Below, in pieces: positions 8,577 through 16,976 of a stretch of DNA of 64,000 nt. Position numbers and translations under genes: made by a program. Within the stretch, counting starts at the first letter, position 1; every line of letters starts with the position of its first letter. The notes under the pieces are model-generated. The model ran no database searches. It was not told the origin of the DNA and was given only the letters and a program-made list of their open reading frames with translations. Source of the DNA: an uncultured Mediterraneibacter sp. (GTDB lineage Bacteria; Bacillota; Clostridia; Lachnospirales; Lachnospiraceae); contig NZ_CAKRDI010000009.1 of assembly GCF_934309415.1 (NCBI RefSeq), positions 1 to 64,000 on the forward strand, given 5' to 3'.

Positions 8577-9566
8577 ATGGCAGTAATCAACAACAGAGAA
8601 GTATTTCTCAAGACAGAACCTGAGATGGATGTTACACAATTTGCCAGAACAGAACTTGATCTTGTGTATGCAGAAGAATCACCAAACCAGATCCTGGATA
8701 TTTTTTATCCGGAGGATGGGAAAGGTCCTTATCCGCTTGTAATCGTATTTCATGGCGGGGCTTTTGCGGCAGGACATAAGAGAACACATTATATTAAATC
8801 AATGTGTCTGCCTGTAACACAGGGATATGCAGTTGCAACAGTAGAGTACCGTCTCTTACAGGAAGCAAAATGGCCGGCACAGCTGATTGATGGTAAGGCA
8901 GCAATCCGTTATCTGCGTGCAAATGCAGAGAAACTGAATCTGGATCCGGACCGCTTCGCAGTATGGGGCAATTCCGCAGGTGGCACAGTGACACAGCTTC
9001 TGGCAGTGACAGGAGACGAGGAAGAGATGGATGACCTGAATGTAGGTGTGAAAGCATCTTCCAAGATTGACTGTGCGATTGCGTGGTATACGATCAGTGA
9101 GCTGTGTTCCGCAGAACAGTTTGGAACAGATATTTATGAGGTACGTAAGCAGACCGGAGCCGGTAAGGGAATGATGCCGGGAGATGGAGAATCGAATGAT
9201 TCTATGTTTACAATGCTTCTTGGATACAATCCGCTGTATTATCCGGAACGCACAAGCAAGGTAAGCCCGATCAGCCATGTAAAAGAAAACTGTCCGCCGA
9301 TGCTGATCCAGCATGGAACAAACGATCTGGTTATCGATTACCACCAGTCCGTTTATATGGCAGAGAAAGTAAAGGCAGTCTGCGGGGAAGACCGTGTAGA
9401 GCTGGATCTTTTTGAGAATGAACCACATGGTTCTCAAGTGATCAAGGCAAATGAAAATATCGAGAAATGTATTGATTTTCTGGATAAACATTTTTACGAA
9501 GGAAAGAACCCATACAGAAAGCCTCTTGGTAAGATTCGTATTGTGGGTGAGAATGAGGGAGAATAA
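8577..9566 (+). CDS. Alpha/beta-hydrolase fold carboxylesterase (HSL/BD-FAE-like)
   Basis: A 329-residue cytoplasmic esterase without signal peptide. The oxyanion-hole motif HGG is at 59-61, the nucleophile elbow G-N-S-A-G-G puts the catalytic serine at about 133, and the acid (HGTNDLVI) and histidine (NEPHGSQ) lie in the C-terminal third. AGGAGG lies before the ATG, and the next gene starts two bases after this stop, so they are surely co-transcribed. In a quinate/shikimate locus an esterase could release the cyclic acid from plant esters such as chlorogenate or caffeoyl-shikimate; this is inference, since the fold covers many acyl esters. Confidence 0.85.
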   Translation: MAVINNREVFLKTEPEMDVTQFARTELDLVYAEESPNQILDIFYPEDGKGPYPLVIVFHGGAFAAGHKRTHYIKSMCLPVTQGYAVATVEYRLLQEAKWPAQLIDGKAAIRYLRANAEKLNLDPDRFAVWGNSAGGTVTQLLAVTGDEEEMDDLNVGVKASSKIDCAIAWYTISELCSAEQFGTDIYEVRKQTGAGKGMMPGDGESNDSMFTMLLGYNPLYYPERTSKVSPISHVKENCPPMLIQHGTNDLVIDYHQSVYMAEKVKAVCGEDRVELDLFENEPHGSQVIKANENIEKCIDFLDKHFYEGKNPYRKPLGKIRIVGENEGE

Positions 9567-9568
9567 GA

Positions 9569-10873
9569 ATGGCAACAACAATATCAGTCATCGGATTATT
9601 GCTTGCAGCAGTAATCTTTGTAGTAGCAATCTGGAAAGGGCTTGATGTATTTACATCTACAATCCTTGTTTCATTTATCATCATCCTGACAAGCTGGATG
9701 AACTGGTGGACATCACTGACTTCTTATGCAGCAGGTTATGTGGGATTTATCCAGAATAATGTATTTGTACTTGTAATAGGTGCAGTATTTGGAGAGCTTA
9801 TGGCAGCTTCCGGATGTGCAGAGTCTATTGCAAACGTGATCACAGAGAAAATGGGTGCAAAAAGAGTTATCTTATCTATTGCTCTGATCACAACAGTATT
9901 CGTATATGTTGGTGTATCTGGATTCGTAGTACTTTTCGTACTTGCTCCGATCGCCACAATCATGATGAAACAGGCAGGATACCCGTACCGTATGATCCCG
10001 GGAATCATCTTCATCGGAGCAACATGCTCTGCAATGATTCCATTTGCAATTAATATTACAAATATCATGCCGGCACAGTATCTTGGAACATCTATGGGAT
10101 CTGCTCCGATCCTTGGATGGGTAGCATTTATCGTATCTTTTGCTGTGGGATATTTCTACATGGTTCACGCAGCAAAGAAAGCAGCAATCAAAGAAGGAAC
10201 AGCAATCGATGAGTCTCAGCCGGTTAAGATTCAGCCAACAAGAGATGATCTTCCATCTTTCTGGGTAGCACTGATTCCATTCATTCTTGTTGTTGCTCTG
10301 GTACTCGGACTTTCTAACCTGACAGATATGGATACAAATGCAATCGTAGTTATGAGTATGTTTATTGGTTCAGCCGTAATCGTCCTTTTCTGCCACAAAC
10401 AGGTAGGAAGCGTTGCAAAAATTTTGGAAAAAGGTGTAAACAACGGAATTGGAGCTACTGTAATGGCAGCAGCAATCCTTGGATTCTCAGGTGTGCTTCA
10501 GTCTTGTCCTGGATTCCAGTCAATCATCAGTTTCGTAATGGGACTGAAGATGAATCCGTACCTGACAGAGTTCTTTGGACTGAATATTCTTGCTGGTATC
10601 CTTGGAAGCGGAACATCTGCTATCGCAATGTTCTTTGAGCATTTATCAGATGGACTTCTTGCAAAGGGTGCAAACGCAGGAGCACTTCACAGACTTGCAC
10701 CTGCATGTGCGACAGGTATGAATACACTTCCGAATGCAGGAGGAATGGTAGCACAGCTTCGCTGGATGAAGCTTTCCCTGGCAGAGAGTTACTGGTATGT
10801 ATTCATGACATCTGTACTTGCTCCGATGATCGGCTCACTGGCAGCAGTTATCGTAGCTATGATTATTTATTAA
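9569..10873 (+). CDS. GntP-family permease
   Basis: A 434-residue integral membrane protein with about 12 hydrophobic segments, of the gluconate:H+ symporter (GntP) / ion-transporter type. Paired re-entrant-like stretches occur in both halves (GATCSAMIPFAINITNIMP and GSGTSAIAMFFEHLSDG). It begins two bases after the esterase stop with AGGGAGAA as its ribosome site. It is probably a carboxylate:cation symporter for a sugar-acid-like or cyclitol acid compound. With the MFS and TRAP systems it makes a third transporter in one locus; which carries what cannot be read from sequence. Confidence 0.75.
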   Translation: MATTISVIGLLLAAVIFVVAIWKGLDVFTSTILVSFIIILTSWMNWWTSLTSYAAGYVGFIQNNVFVLVIGAVFGELMAASGCAESIANVITEKMGAKRVILSIALITTVFVYVGVSGFVVLFVLAPIATIMMKQAGYPYRMIPGIIFIGATCSAMIPFAINITNIMPAQYLGTSMGSAPILGWVAFIVSFAVGYFYMVHAAKKAAIKEGTAIDESQPVKIQPTRDDLPSFWVALIPFILVVALVLGLSNLTDMDTNAIVVMSMFIGSAVIVLFCHKQVGSVAKILEKGVNNGIGATVMAAAILGFSGVLQSCPGFQSIISFVMGLKMNPYLTEFFGLNILAGILGSGTSAIAMFFEHLSDGLLAKGANAGALHRLAPACATGMNTLPNAGGMVAQLRWMKLSLAESYWYVFMTSVLAPMIGSLAAVIVAMIIY

Positions 10874-10934
10874 GAATAAAATGATGTGAGTTTCAGAAAT
10901 AAATTTTAATACTTGCATACATATAAGCCGAAAA

Positions 10935-11000
10935 AGAAAAACTGATATTGAGGAAAAATTAGTCTTGATGCTGATAGGTTCTCCGATATCAGTTTTTTGT
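10935..11000 (+). terminator. Terminator after the permease gene
   Basis: Arms AAAACTGATATTG (from 10937) and CGATATCAGTTTTTT (to 10998) pair across about 35 bases and end in a T run. It separates the aroE-permease run from the TRAP operon. Confidence 0.7.
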
Positions 11001-11005
11001 AATAG

Positions 11006-11199
11006 TTCAGCCATGCGTTTACAGGAATCATAGGGCGGACGTCCTCAAGCGAGAAGTAGCCACAGTGTGGCGGATTCGAGCTTCATGGCTGAATTGTTTT
11101 TAAAATGATAATTTTAAAGGATAGACAGAAAAAATAAAAAATGATATATTTTTTAGCATAGTCTATTTTTTAACAAGTGTTACAAAGAAAGGTGATGAT
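11006..11199 (+). promoter_or_regulatory. Structured leader before the TRAP operon
   Basis: TTCAGCCATG (11006-11015) pairs with CATGGCTGAA (11084-11093), enclosing a ~70-base region with smaller hairpins (for example GCCACAGTGTGGC). A second possible hairpin, ATAGAC (11121) with GTCTAT (11161) followed by TTTTT, could act as an attenuator. AGAAAGGTGATG precedes dctQ. I do not recognise a known riboswitch class. Confidence 0.4.
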
Positions 11200-11691
11200 A
11201 TGAAAAAAATCGTAAACTGGCTGGACAATAATCTGGAAGAATTTCTTCTCGTAATTGCGCTGGCTGCTATGGCGATTATCATGGGGATTCAGGTAATCGC
11301 ACGCTATGTATTTGGTTCTTCACTTTCCTGGTCTGAAGAACTGACGCGTTACATCTTTGTATGGGCTGGATTTTTAAGTGTCAGTTATTGTACAAAGAAA
11401 TGCATTTCTATCAAAGTGGAACAGTTTGTGGCAATGTTTCCGAAACGTGGGAAAGCTGTATTTAAAGGTATAAATCATACGTTTGAGCTGATTCTTTTTC
11501 TTTATCTGATCCCGTTTGCATGGAAATATCTGATGTCAGCAGTGGCAAACGGGCAGACAAGTCCGGCGATGGGAATTCCGATGTACTATGTACAGGCGGC
11601 CCCTCTGGTTGGATTTGTACTGACTGCGATCCGTGTATTCCAGCGCTGGATCATTGAGTGGAAACGAGTATTTGGAAAGGAAGGAGAGTAA
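11200..11691 (+). CDS. TRAP transporter small permease subunit (DctQ)
   Basis: A 163-residue membrane protein with four hydrophobic segments and the DctQ signature around residues 30-60 (ARYVFGSSLSWSEELTRYIF, then VWAGFLS). It forms the small membrane subunit that joins DctM and the binding protein in a Na+-driven carboxylate importer. The dctM ATG follows two bases after its stop. The three-gene TRAP set sits directly after the shikimate/quinate-type run, so an organic-acid substrate of that locus is plausible. Confidence 0.93.
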   Translation: MKKIVNWLDNNLEEFLLVIALAAMAIIMGIQVIARYVFGSSLSWSEELTRYIFVWAGFLSVSYCTKKCISIKVEQFVAMFPKRGKAVFKGINHTFELILFLYLIPFAWKYLMSAVANGQTSPAMGIPMYYVQAAPLVGFVLTAIRVFQRWIIEWKRVFGKEGE

Positions 11692-11693
11692 TT

Positions 11694-12983
11694 ATGCCAG
11701 CAGTTTTAGTATTTATCATTTTTGTAATCTGTCTGATCATAGCAATTCCTGTTTCAATTTCTCTTGGAATTGCATCTGTCCTTCCGGGGGCAGTGGATCC
11801 TTCATTTACAGCAAGCGGAACCTATGTAATCCGTTCTATGCTGGGAGGAATTGACAGCTTCCCGCTTCTTGCAGTTCCGATGTTTGTACTCTCCGGAATT
11901 ATCATGGCAAGAGGAGGAATTTCCAGAAGACTGTTTGATGTATTTGCTTATTTTATGGGAAAAAGAACTGCAGGAATGCCTTGTGCCGTAATCGTTACCT
12001 GTCTGTTCTACGGAGCGATTTCCGGTTCTGCTCCGGCAACTGTGGCAGCAGTTGGAAGTATGACCATCCCGATTCTGGAAGAGATGGGATATGATAAGAA
12101 ATTCTCCATTGCACTGGTTGCTGTTGCGGGAGGACTGGGAGTTATCATTCCGCCAAGTATTCCGTTTATCATGTACGGCATGGCTTCGGGAGCTTCTGTC
12201 AGCGATCTGTTTATCGCAGGAATTATTCCGGGACTACTGATTGGTGCTCTTCTGATGGTCTATGCGATTTATTTCTGTAAAAAGCATGGAGAAGATGAAG
12301 AGAAGAAACAGGCAATGGTAGGAAAACTTCATGAAAAAGGATTAGTGAAAGTATTAAAAGACAGTGCATTTGCACTTTTAAGTCCGGTCATTATTCTTGG
12401 ATGTATCTATACAGGAGTAGCATCCCCGACAGAGGCAGCAGTTATTTCTGTGTTTTATGCACTGATCATCAGTCTGTTTGTATATAAGAGTATTAAGGTA
12501 AAAGATATCTGGGCAATTCTTGTAGAATCAATCAGAACTTATGCGCCGATTCTTTTCATTCTGGCAGCATCGATTGCATTCTCCAGAGTTCTGACTCTGA
12601 TGCAGGTACCACAGAGTGTCAGTGCATGGATCCTTGCTCACTTTACAAATAAAATCGTACTTCTGATTGTAATCAATGTATTTCTTCTGATTGTGGGAAT
12701 GGTCATGGATACGACACCGGCGATTCTGATTCTGACACCGATCCTTCTTCCAATCGTAGAGGCAGTTGGAATGAATCCGATCCATTTCGGTATTCTTATG
12801 GTAGTGAATCTGGCAATCGGATTTGTTACACCACCGATCGGTGTCAATCTGTTTGTCGCAAGTTCTCTGACAGATGTTCCGGTGATGGAGATTGCAAAAC
12901 ACGCGATGCCGATGATCGTATATTTCTTAATTGCGTTACTGATTGTTACTTTTGTACCGGCTGTGAGCCTGGCATTATTATAA
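11694..12983 (+). CDS. TRAP transporter large permease subunit (DctM)
   Basis: A 429-residue permease with 11-13 transmembrane segments and DctM landmarks: GGIDSFPLLAVPMFVLSGII, SGSAPATVAAVGSMTIPILE and FVTPPIGVNLFVASSL. The start at ATG 11694 is chosen because AAGGAGAG ends five bases before it; longer in-frame extensions overlap dctQ. It forms the Na+-coupled translocation path with DctQ and is fed by the binding protein at 13052. Confidence 0.95.
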   Translation: MPAVLVFIIFVICLIIAIPVSISLGIASVLPGAVDPSFTASGTYVIRSMLGGIDSFPLLAVPMFVLSGIIMARGGISRRLFDVFAYFMGKRTAGMPCAVIVTCLFYGAISGSAPATVAAVGSMTIPILEEMGYDKKFSIALVAVAGGLGVIIPPSIPFIMYGMASGASVSDLFIAGIIPGLLIGALLMVYAIYFCKKHGEDEEKKQAMVGKLHEKGLVKVLKDSAFALLSPVIILGCIYTGVASPTEAAVISVFYALIISLFVYKSIKVKDIWAILVESIRTYAPILFILAASIAFSRVLTLMQVPQSVSAWILAHFTNKIVLLIVINVFLLIVGMVMDTTPAILILTPILLPIVEAVGMNPIHFGILMVVNLAIGFVTPPIGVNLFVASSLTDVPVMEIAKHAMPMIVYFLIALLIVTFVPAVSLALL

Positions 12984-12986
12984 ACA

Positions 12987-13035
12987 GGCTACTGTTCAAA
13001 CCATAGCGAATCCACTTTGCTGATTCGCTGTGAAA
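12987..13035 (+). repeat. Stem-loop repeat family, copy between dctM and dctP
   Basis: CTACTGTTC is followed by stem CATAGCGAATC / GATTCGCTGTG. The variable stem position is a G-C pair here, T-A in the copy at 40486 and C-G in the copies at 16737 and 44194, so pairing is kept while bases change. It sits in a transporter operon at a place where a partial terminator or mRNA-processing hairpin would let the binding-protein gene be expressed differently. Confidence 0.6.
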
Positions 13036-13051
13036 AAAGAGGAGAGAAAAG

Positions 13052-14050
13052 ATGAGATATAAGAAGATGACAGCTTTGTTGCTCAGTGCTGCGTTTGTCG
13101 GACTCCTTGCAGGATGTGCCGGTGAAAGTTCCGGGGAACAGAGATATGCATATCCGTTGGGAACTGCCAGCCCGGAGGATACGGTCACACAGATCTATGC
13201 AGAGAAATTTGCAGAAGAGGTGGATCGTTTAAGTGATGGCAGAATTAAAATTACGGTATATCCAAACAGTGTACTTGGCGGAGACAGAGAACTTCTGGAG
13301 AGCTGTTATGACGGAGATATCCCGTTCGTTGTTCAGAATACAGCGCCGCAGGTAAACTTTATTGATGATACAGCGGTATTTGATGCTCCGTGTGTGTTCC
13401 AGGATGTGGAAGAGATGAGAACAACGGTGGATCAGCCGGAATTTATGGAGAAGATGCAGGAATCTTATCGCGATGCAGGATATGAACTGCTTGGATATGC
13501 GGATCAGGGATTCCGTGTTATGTCCAGTAATAAAGCGGTAAGAAGTTTTGCTGATTTTAAAGGTCAGAAGATCCGTACGATGGAGGATCCATACCAGCTG
13601 AGTTTCTGGAAGAAAGTGAAAGCGAATCCGACTCCGATGAGCTTCAGTGAAGTGTATATTGGGCTGCAGCAGCATACGATCGATGCACAGGAAAACCCGT
13701 ATGAGGTAATTGTATCTAATAAGATCTATGAGCAGCAGGACTATGTGATTGAGACGAATCATGTGCCACATTTGATTTCACTGATCGTAAGTGAAGATTT
13801 TTTCAAAGATCTTCCATCTGAGGATCAGGAAATTCTGAAAGAAGCGGAAGAGCTTGCTAAAGAATACGCAAGAGAACAGTCGGATGAACGAATCAATGAA
13901 AAAATCCAGGTGATCCGTGACAGCGGAACAGAGATCATCACTTTGGACGATGCTACGAAAGAGCAGATGGTAGAGGCTTCTGAACCAGTTTATGAACAGA
14001 TTCAGAAGGTGGTAGATCCGGAGATTTATTCTCTGTATACTGGAAGATAA
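13052..14050 (+). CDS. TRAP transporter solute-binding lipoprotein (DctP)
   Basis: A 332-residue binding protein. Its signal peptide ends in the lipobox LLAGC with the lipid-anchored cysteine near residue 22. The mature part shows the DctP family pattern: YAEKFAEEVDRLSDGRIKI, GGDRELLESC, FKGQKIRTMEDP and the conserved QQHTIDAQENP region. AGAGGAGAG precedes the ATG. It delivers substrate outside the membrane to DctQM. Placement of dctP after dctM instead of first is less common. The ligand is probably an organic acid, inferred from family and neighbourhood. Confidence 0.94.
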   Translation: MRYKKMTALLLSAAFVGLLAGCAGESSGEQRYAYPLGTASPEDTVTQIYAEKFAEEVDRLSDGRIKITVYPNSVLGGDRELLESCYDGDIPFVVQNTAPQVNFIDDTAVFDAPCVFQDVEEMRTTVDQPEFMEKMQESYRDAGYELLGYADQGFRVMSSNKAVRSFADFKGQKIRTMEDPYQLSFWKKVKANPTPMSFSEVYIGLQQHTIDAQENPYEVIVSNKIYEQQDYVIETNHVPHLISLIVSEDFFKDLPSEDQEILKEAEELAKEYAREQSDERINEKIQVIRDSGTEIITLDDATKEQMVEASEPVYEQIQKVVDPEIYSLYTGR

Positions 14051-14122
14051 GAACAGGAATCCTGCATATTGGATTGAATGAAAATAGAATATAATTTAGA
14101 GCTTATATTGAGGAATCAGACA

Positions 14123-14159
14123 AGAATCCTGTCCCAGACGACAGGGTTCTTCTTTTTTT
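14123..14159 (+). terminator. Terminator after dctP
   Basis: Stem AGAATCCTGTC / GACAGGGTTCT with a six-base loop (one mismatch), followed by CTTTTTTT. Confidence 0.85.
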
Positions 14160-14217
14160 GCGGAAAAGATATGTTAGAATGTCTCGAAAATCCTGATATT
14201 AACCGGACAGGTGAAGA

Positions 14218-14240
14218 TTAGAGTATGTCTGAAAAATGCT
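14218..14240 (+). repeat. Terminal-inverted-repeat family, single end
   Basis: TAGAGTATGTCTGAAAAATG matches the left end of the repeat family described at 41702-41867. No right end is seen nearby. Confidence 0.5.
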
Positions 14241-14312
14241 ATTATAAACAGCTTCTATAGTACACAGACAGGTGAAACAGAGAAATAAGGTATATCAGAA
14301 AAAGGAGTAAGT

Positions 14313-14993
14313 ATGCAGGAAAAGAAGAAATGGATAATCGGAATTATTTTAGCAGTTCTGGTGATTGGAACGGCAGCAGTATGTTATTATTTGGTAAATC
14401 AGTTTGACGCGCAGGCATATGTGCAGGCGGTGCTGGATGCGTCATATAAACAGAAAACCAAGGAGTATGTGGAAATCACGGGTGTATCACAAAAAGAGGC
14501 GAAGCAGTTGTTTGAAGAAAAACTGAATCTGTCCATGGAGAATTTTGAGGCATCTACAATGTCGGAAGAAATGACAGAGAAATACAGAGAATTATTCAAA
14601 AGTCTAGCCGAGAATGTAAATTATACAGTGGGAGATGCAGAAAAAGAGAAAAAAGGATGTTATAATGTAACTGTGTCAGTAAAACCGCTTACATTATTTC
14701 AGGATACATATGACACCTTTCATGAAAAGGCAAAAGAATATGCAGTCACAGTTTCAAATAGTGTGATGCAGGGAGAGGACATGCCATCTGATGAAGAGAT
14801 GAAAAATCAGGTGTATGAAATTTATTATGAAGTATTGTCAGAAAGTATGGAAGCGGGATTGAATTATGGTGAAGAACGTACTTTGAAGCTAAAAGTTGAA
14901 AAGAATAACAAGGGACAGTATGAAATTAATCAGAAGAATCTGCAGGAACTGGACAGTTTATTGATTGAAGATGCTCCGGAGGAAAATGAATAA
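14313..14993 (+). CDS. Hypothetical membrane-anchored protein
   Basis: Not recognised with confidence. The 226-residue product has a short basic N-terminus, one transmembrane helix at about residues 8-28 and a charged extracytoplasmic part rich in E and K, ending in an acidic tail (EDAPEENE). It resembles the many anchored lipoprotein-like proteins of unknown function (DUF5105-like architecture) in Lachnospiraceae, though there is no lipobox. AAAAAGGAG precedes the ATG, and its stop overlaps the start of the folate gene (TAATG), so the two are translationally coupled. Confidence 0.75.
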   Translation: MQEKKKWIIGIILAVLVIGTAAVCYYLVNQFDAQAYVQAVLDASYKQKTKEYVEITGVSQKEAKQLFEEKLNLSMENFEASTMSEEMTEKYRELFKSLAENVNYTVGDAEKEKKGCYNVTVSVKPLTLFQDTYDTFHEKAKEYAVTVSNSVMQGEDMPSDEEMKNQVYEIYYEVLSESMEAGLNYGEERTLKLKVEKNNKGQYEINQKNLQELDSLLIEDAPEENE

Positions 14994-15577
14994 TGGAACT
15001 AAGAGAAAGTATAAAAGAACAAAAGAAACAGAAAAGAAGAGAAATCAAACAGAGAATCTCAGAGTTAGATTCTCCATATTGTATGGAAGCAGACAGAAAA
15101 ATACTTGAAAATGTACTTGGATTAAAAGAATTCCAGCAGGCGAAAACAATTTTCTGTTATGTCAGTACAAAAACAGAGATAGATACAGTCCCGATTTTGA
15201 AAGAAATTTTAACATCAGGAAAAAGACTGGGTGTACCGAAATGTACAGGAAAAGGAATTATGGAAGTGTACGAGATCAGTTCACTGGATGAACTGGAAGC
15301 GGGAACTTATGGAATCTTAGAGCCGGATGAGAGCTGTGAGAAAATCCTTTCTCCTGAAGAAATAGATTTTTCATTAATTCCATGCATTTCCTGTGACAGA
15401 GAGGGAAGACGCCTTGGACATGGCGGCGGATATTATGACCGATATCTGGAGCAGAGCAGAAGTGTGAAAGCGATAGTGTGCAGAAGCCGGCTGATGTTGG
15501 ATGAAGTGCCGACAGAGCCACATGATGTGCGGATGGATCTTGTGATATCAGAAGAAAAAGTATGGAGAATAAGCTGA
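14993..15577 (+). CDS. 5-formyltetrahydrofolate cyclo-ligase
   Basis: Cytoplasmic enzyme (194 aa) that converts 5-formyl-THF to 5,10-methenyl-THF with ATP, keeping the one-carbon folate pool active. The N-terminal basic helix (KEQKKQKRREIKQRI) and the C-terminal nucleotide/folate signature RRLGHGGGYYDRYL near residue 140, together with the final EPHDVRMDLVISE, are the family marks. It starts inside the stop of the preceding hypothetical gene. Confidence 0.93.
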   Translation: MELRESIKEQKKQKRREIKQRISELDSPYCMEADRKILENVLGLKEFQQAKTIFCYVSTKTEIDTVPILKEILTSGKRLGVPKCTGKGIMEVYEISSLDELEAGTYGILEPDESCEKILSPEEIDFSLIPCISCDREGRRLGHGGGYYDRYLEQSRSVKAIVCRSRLMLDEVPTEPHDVRMDLVISEEKVWRIS

Positions 15578-15673
15578 TAAGAGAGGGTATATATATATGG
15601 ATGTGACGTTAGATTTAGTTTTACTAAAACAATATATTGGGGTGAAATTAGCTTTAATGGAAAATAATATCCA

Positions 15674-15735
15674 AAAAATCTCCCACCAATTATGGCATAC
15701 ATCTTACAGAAAGCATTTTTCAGCTACGCTCTAGA
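15674..15735 (-). repeat. Terminal-inverted-repeat family, right part
   Basis: The segment TCTCCCACCAATTATGGCAT through ATTTTTCAGCTACGCTCTAG matches the right half of the element at 41702-41867. The left half is missing. Confidence 0.6.
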
Positions 15736-15756
15736 AAAAATATAAAAAGAATAGAA

Positions 15757-15820
15757 AGAGTCCTGCATTTAGAAGCATCATTTTGAGTATAAAGTGCTTT
15801 TAAATACAGGACTCTTTTAG
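15757..15820. terminator. Terminator between folate cyclo-ligase and signal peptidase genes
   Basis: Long hairpin with arms AGAGTCCTGCATTTA and TAAATACAGGACTCT, plus an inner AAGCA/TGCTT, ending in TTTT on the plus strand and with an A-rich start that gives a T tract on the minus strand. It can serve both convergent genes. Confidence 0.75.
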
Positions 15821-15874
15821 AAAGTGCCTGGAAAAAAGTTTTGTGTAGAAATGGTTTGTCAGACACATTTTCGT

Positions 15875-16453
15875 TTAATGAATGATTTTAAAATCAGTAA
15901 TTGGCCAGTAACGGAAAGCAGCTTTTCCAAGAATCTCGTCTTTGGAGACAAATGTATTGACCCAGAAGCGGGAATCTTTGGAGTTGTTTCGGTTATCGCC
16001 CATTACAAAATAACAGTCATCGGGAACGGTATAAGGTCCGTAAGTTCCTTCCATATAGTCTTTTGTCTCTACATCTTCCAGTGGGGTATCAGATCCATTG
16101 ATATAGATGTGTCCGTCATGGATTTCTACAGTCTCTCCAGGAAGTCCGATAATGCGTTTGATAAAAAGCTGACTTTCATCATCTGGATATTTGAAAATGA
16201 TCACATCAAAACGTTCGGGATCATCTTTTATGTAGGCAAGGCGGTTTCCGATGATACGGTCGCCGGTCATAATGGTATTTTCCATGGATCCCGATGGAAT
16301 CTGGGCATTTACAATCAGAACATGATCTACAAAAAAAGCAATACCAACTGCCAGAACAATGGCAACAATCCATTGTAAGAGTTCCTTTATTACTGAGGTA
16401 GACTCAGTTGTTTCTTCAGAAGATACATTTCTATTTTTTCGTCTTTTACTCAT
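15875..16453 (-). CDS. lepB: Signal peptidase I
   Basis: Type I leader peptidase (192 aa) that cleaves signal peptides of secreted proteins at the outer face of the membrane. One transmembrane helix (residues ~25-50) follows a basic N-terminus. The catalytic serine lies in IPSGSMENT and the lysine dyad partner in FIKRIIGLPGETVEI; the late box DNRNNSKDSRFWV is typical. GGAGC precedes the ATG. It is divergent from the small gene at 16848. Confidence 0.95.
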   Translation of the reverse strand: MSKRRKNRNVSSEETTESTSVIKELLQWIVAIVLAVGIAFFVDHVLIVNAQIPSGSMENTIMTGDRIIGNRLAYIKDDPERFDVIIFKYPDDESQLFIKRIIGLPGETVEIHDGHIYINGSDTPLEDVETKDYMEGTYGPYTVPDDCYFVMGDNRNNSKDSRFWVNTFVSKDEILGKAAFRYWPITDFKIIH

Positions 16454-16847
16454 ATTTTTGCTCCATTTCTATAGCTGATTATGGATTTAGCCGATTGAGA
16501 AATCGACTTTATAATCATAGCACAGATAAAAAATAGTGGCAACCGGTAACGTAGCTTACCTCTGGTCTAAATAGTAGAAAACGATGCAAAGTATAGTTCT
16601 CAACAAAGTGTCTGAGAATTAATAAAAGAAGTATAAACAATTATAAAATAAGAGGTAAATGCACTGACAAATAAGAAATCTTCTGATAGAATGCAGTTAT
16701 GGAAAACAAAGACAGACAGTAGATGTTCAATATAGATTTCAGAATCAGGACAAAACGTGCATCCTCCATGCCAATCAGCGGAGTGATTGACATGGGAGTG
16801 AACAGTAACGAACAGATACGATAGATAGATTTCAGGAGGTATACATT
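16454..16847. other. Intergenic region between lepB and the 42-codon gene
   Basis: No ORF of note. It contains promoter-like AT-rich sequence, a stem-loop repeat copy (16737-16815, listed separately) and an AGGAGGT ribosome site at 16834-16840 for the small gene. Confidence 0.5.
16737..16815 (-). repeat. Stem-loop repeat family, copy before the small gene (reverse orientation)
   Basis: On the minus strand it reads GTTACTGTTC, a stem of CCATGTCAATCA / TGATTGGCATGG with one wobble pair, then AGGATGCACG. This is nearly identical to the copy at 44194-44368 in the same orientation. Confidence 0.65.
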
Positions 16848-16976
16848 ATGTCATTAGAACTTTATTATAGAATTATCAGCAGTGGAATTGGAAAGAAGAT
16901 TAAAGATTTTCTTAATGGATTGTTCCCAGGATTAATTCCTGAACCAGTGCCGGTCAGAGTACCGGTGAGAAGATAG
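16848..16976 (+). CDS. Unknown 42-residue peptide
   Basis: Too short for routine gene finding, but the ATG is preceded by a full AGGAGGT seven bases upstream and the frame ends just before a terminator-like hairpin. The peptide begins MSLELYYRIISSGIGKKIKD, is amphipathic in its first half (GIGKKIKDFLNGLF) and ends in an alternating proline/valine/arginine tail (PEPVPVRVPVRR). I do not recognise the family. It has no signal peptide or cysteines. It could be a small membrane-associated peptide, a leaderless bacteriocin or a signalling peptide; none of these is demonstrated. Confidence 0.6.
   Translation: MSLELYYRIISSGIGKKIKDFLNGLFPGLIPEPVPVRVPVRR

Noticed and set aside
8856..9581. 241-codon frame opposite the esterase gene
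   Set aside because: Antisense shadow of a gene with a complete catalytic triad; rich in Cys/His/Ile as expected from a reverse reading.
11658..11693. Longer start for dctM overlapping dctQ
   Set aside because: The ATG at 11694 has an ideal ribosome site and gives the normal DctM N-terminus.
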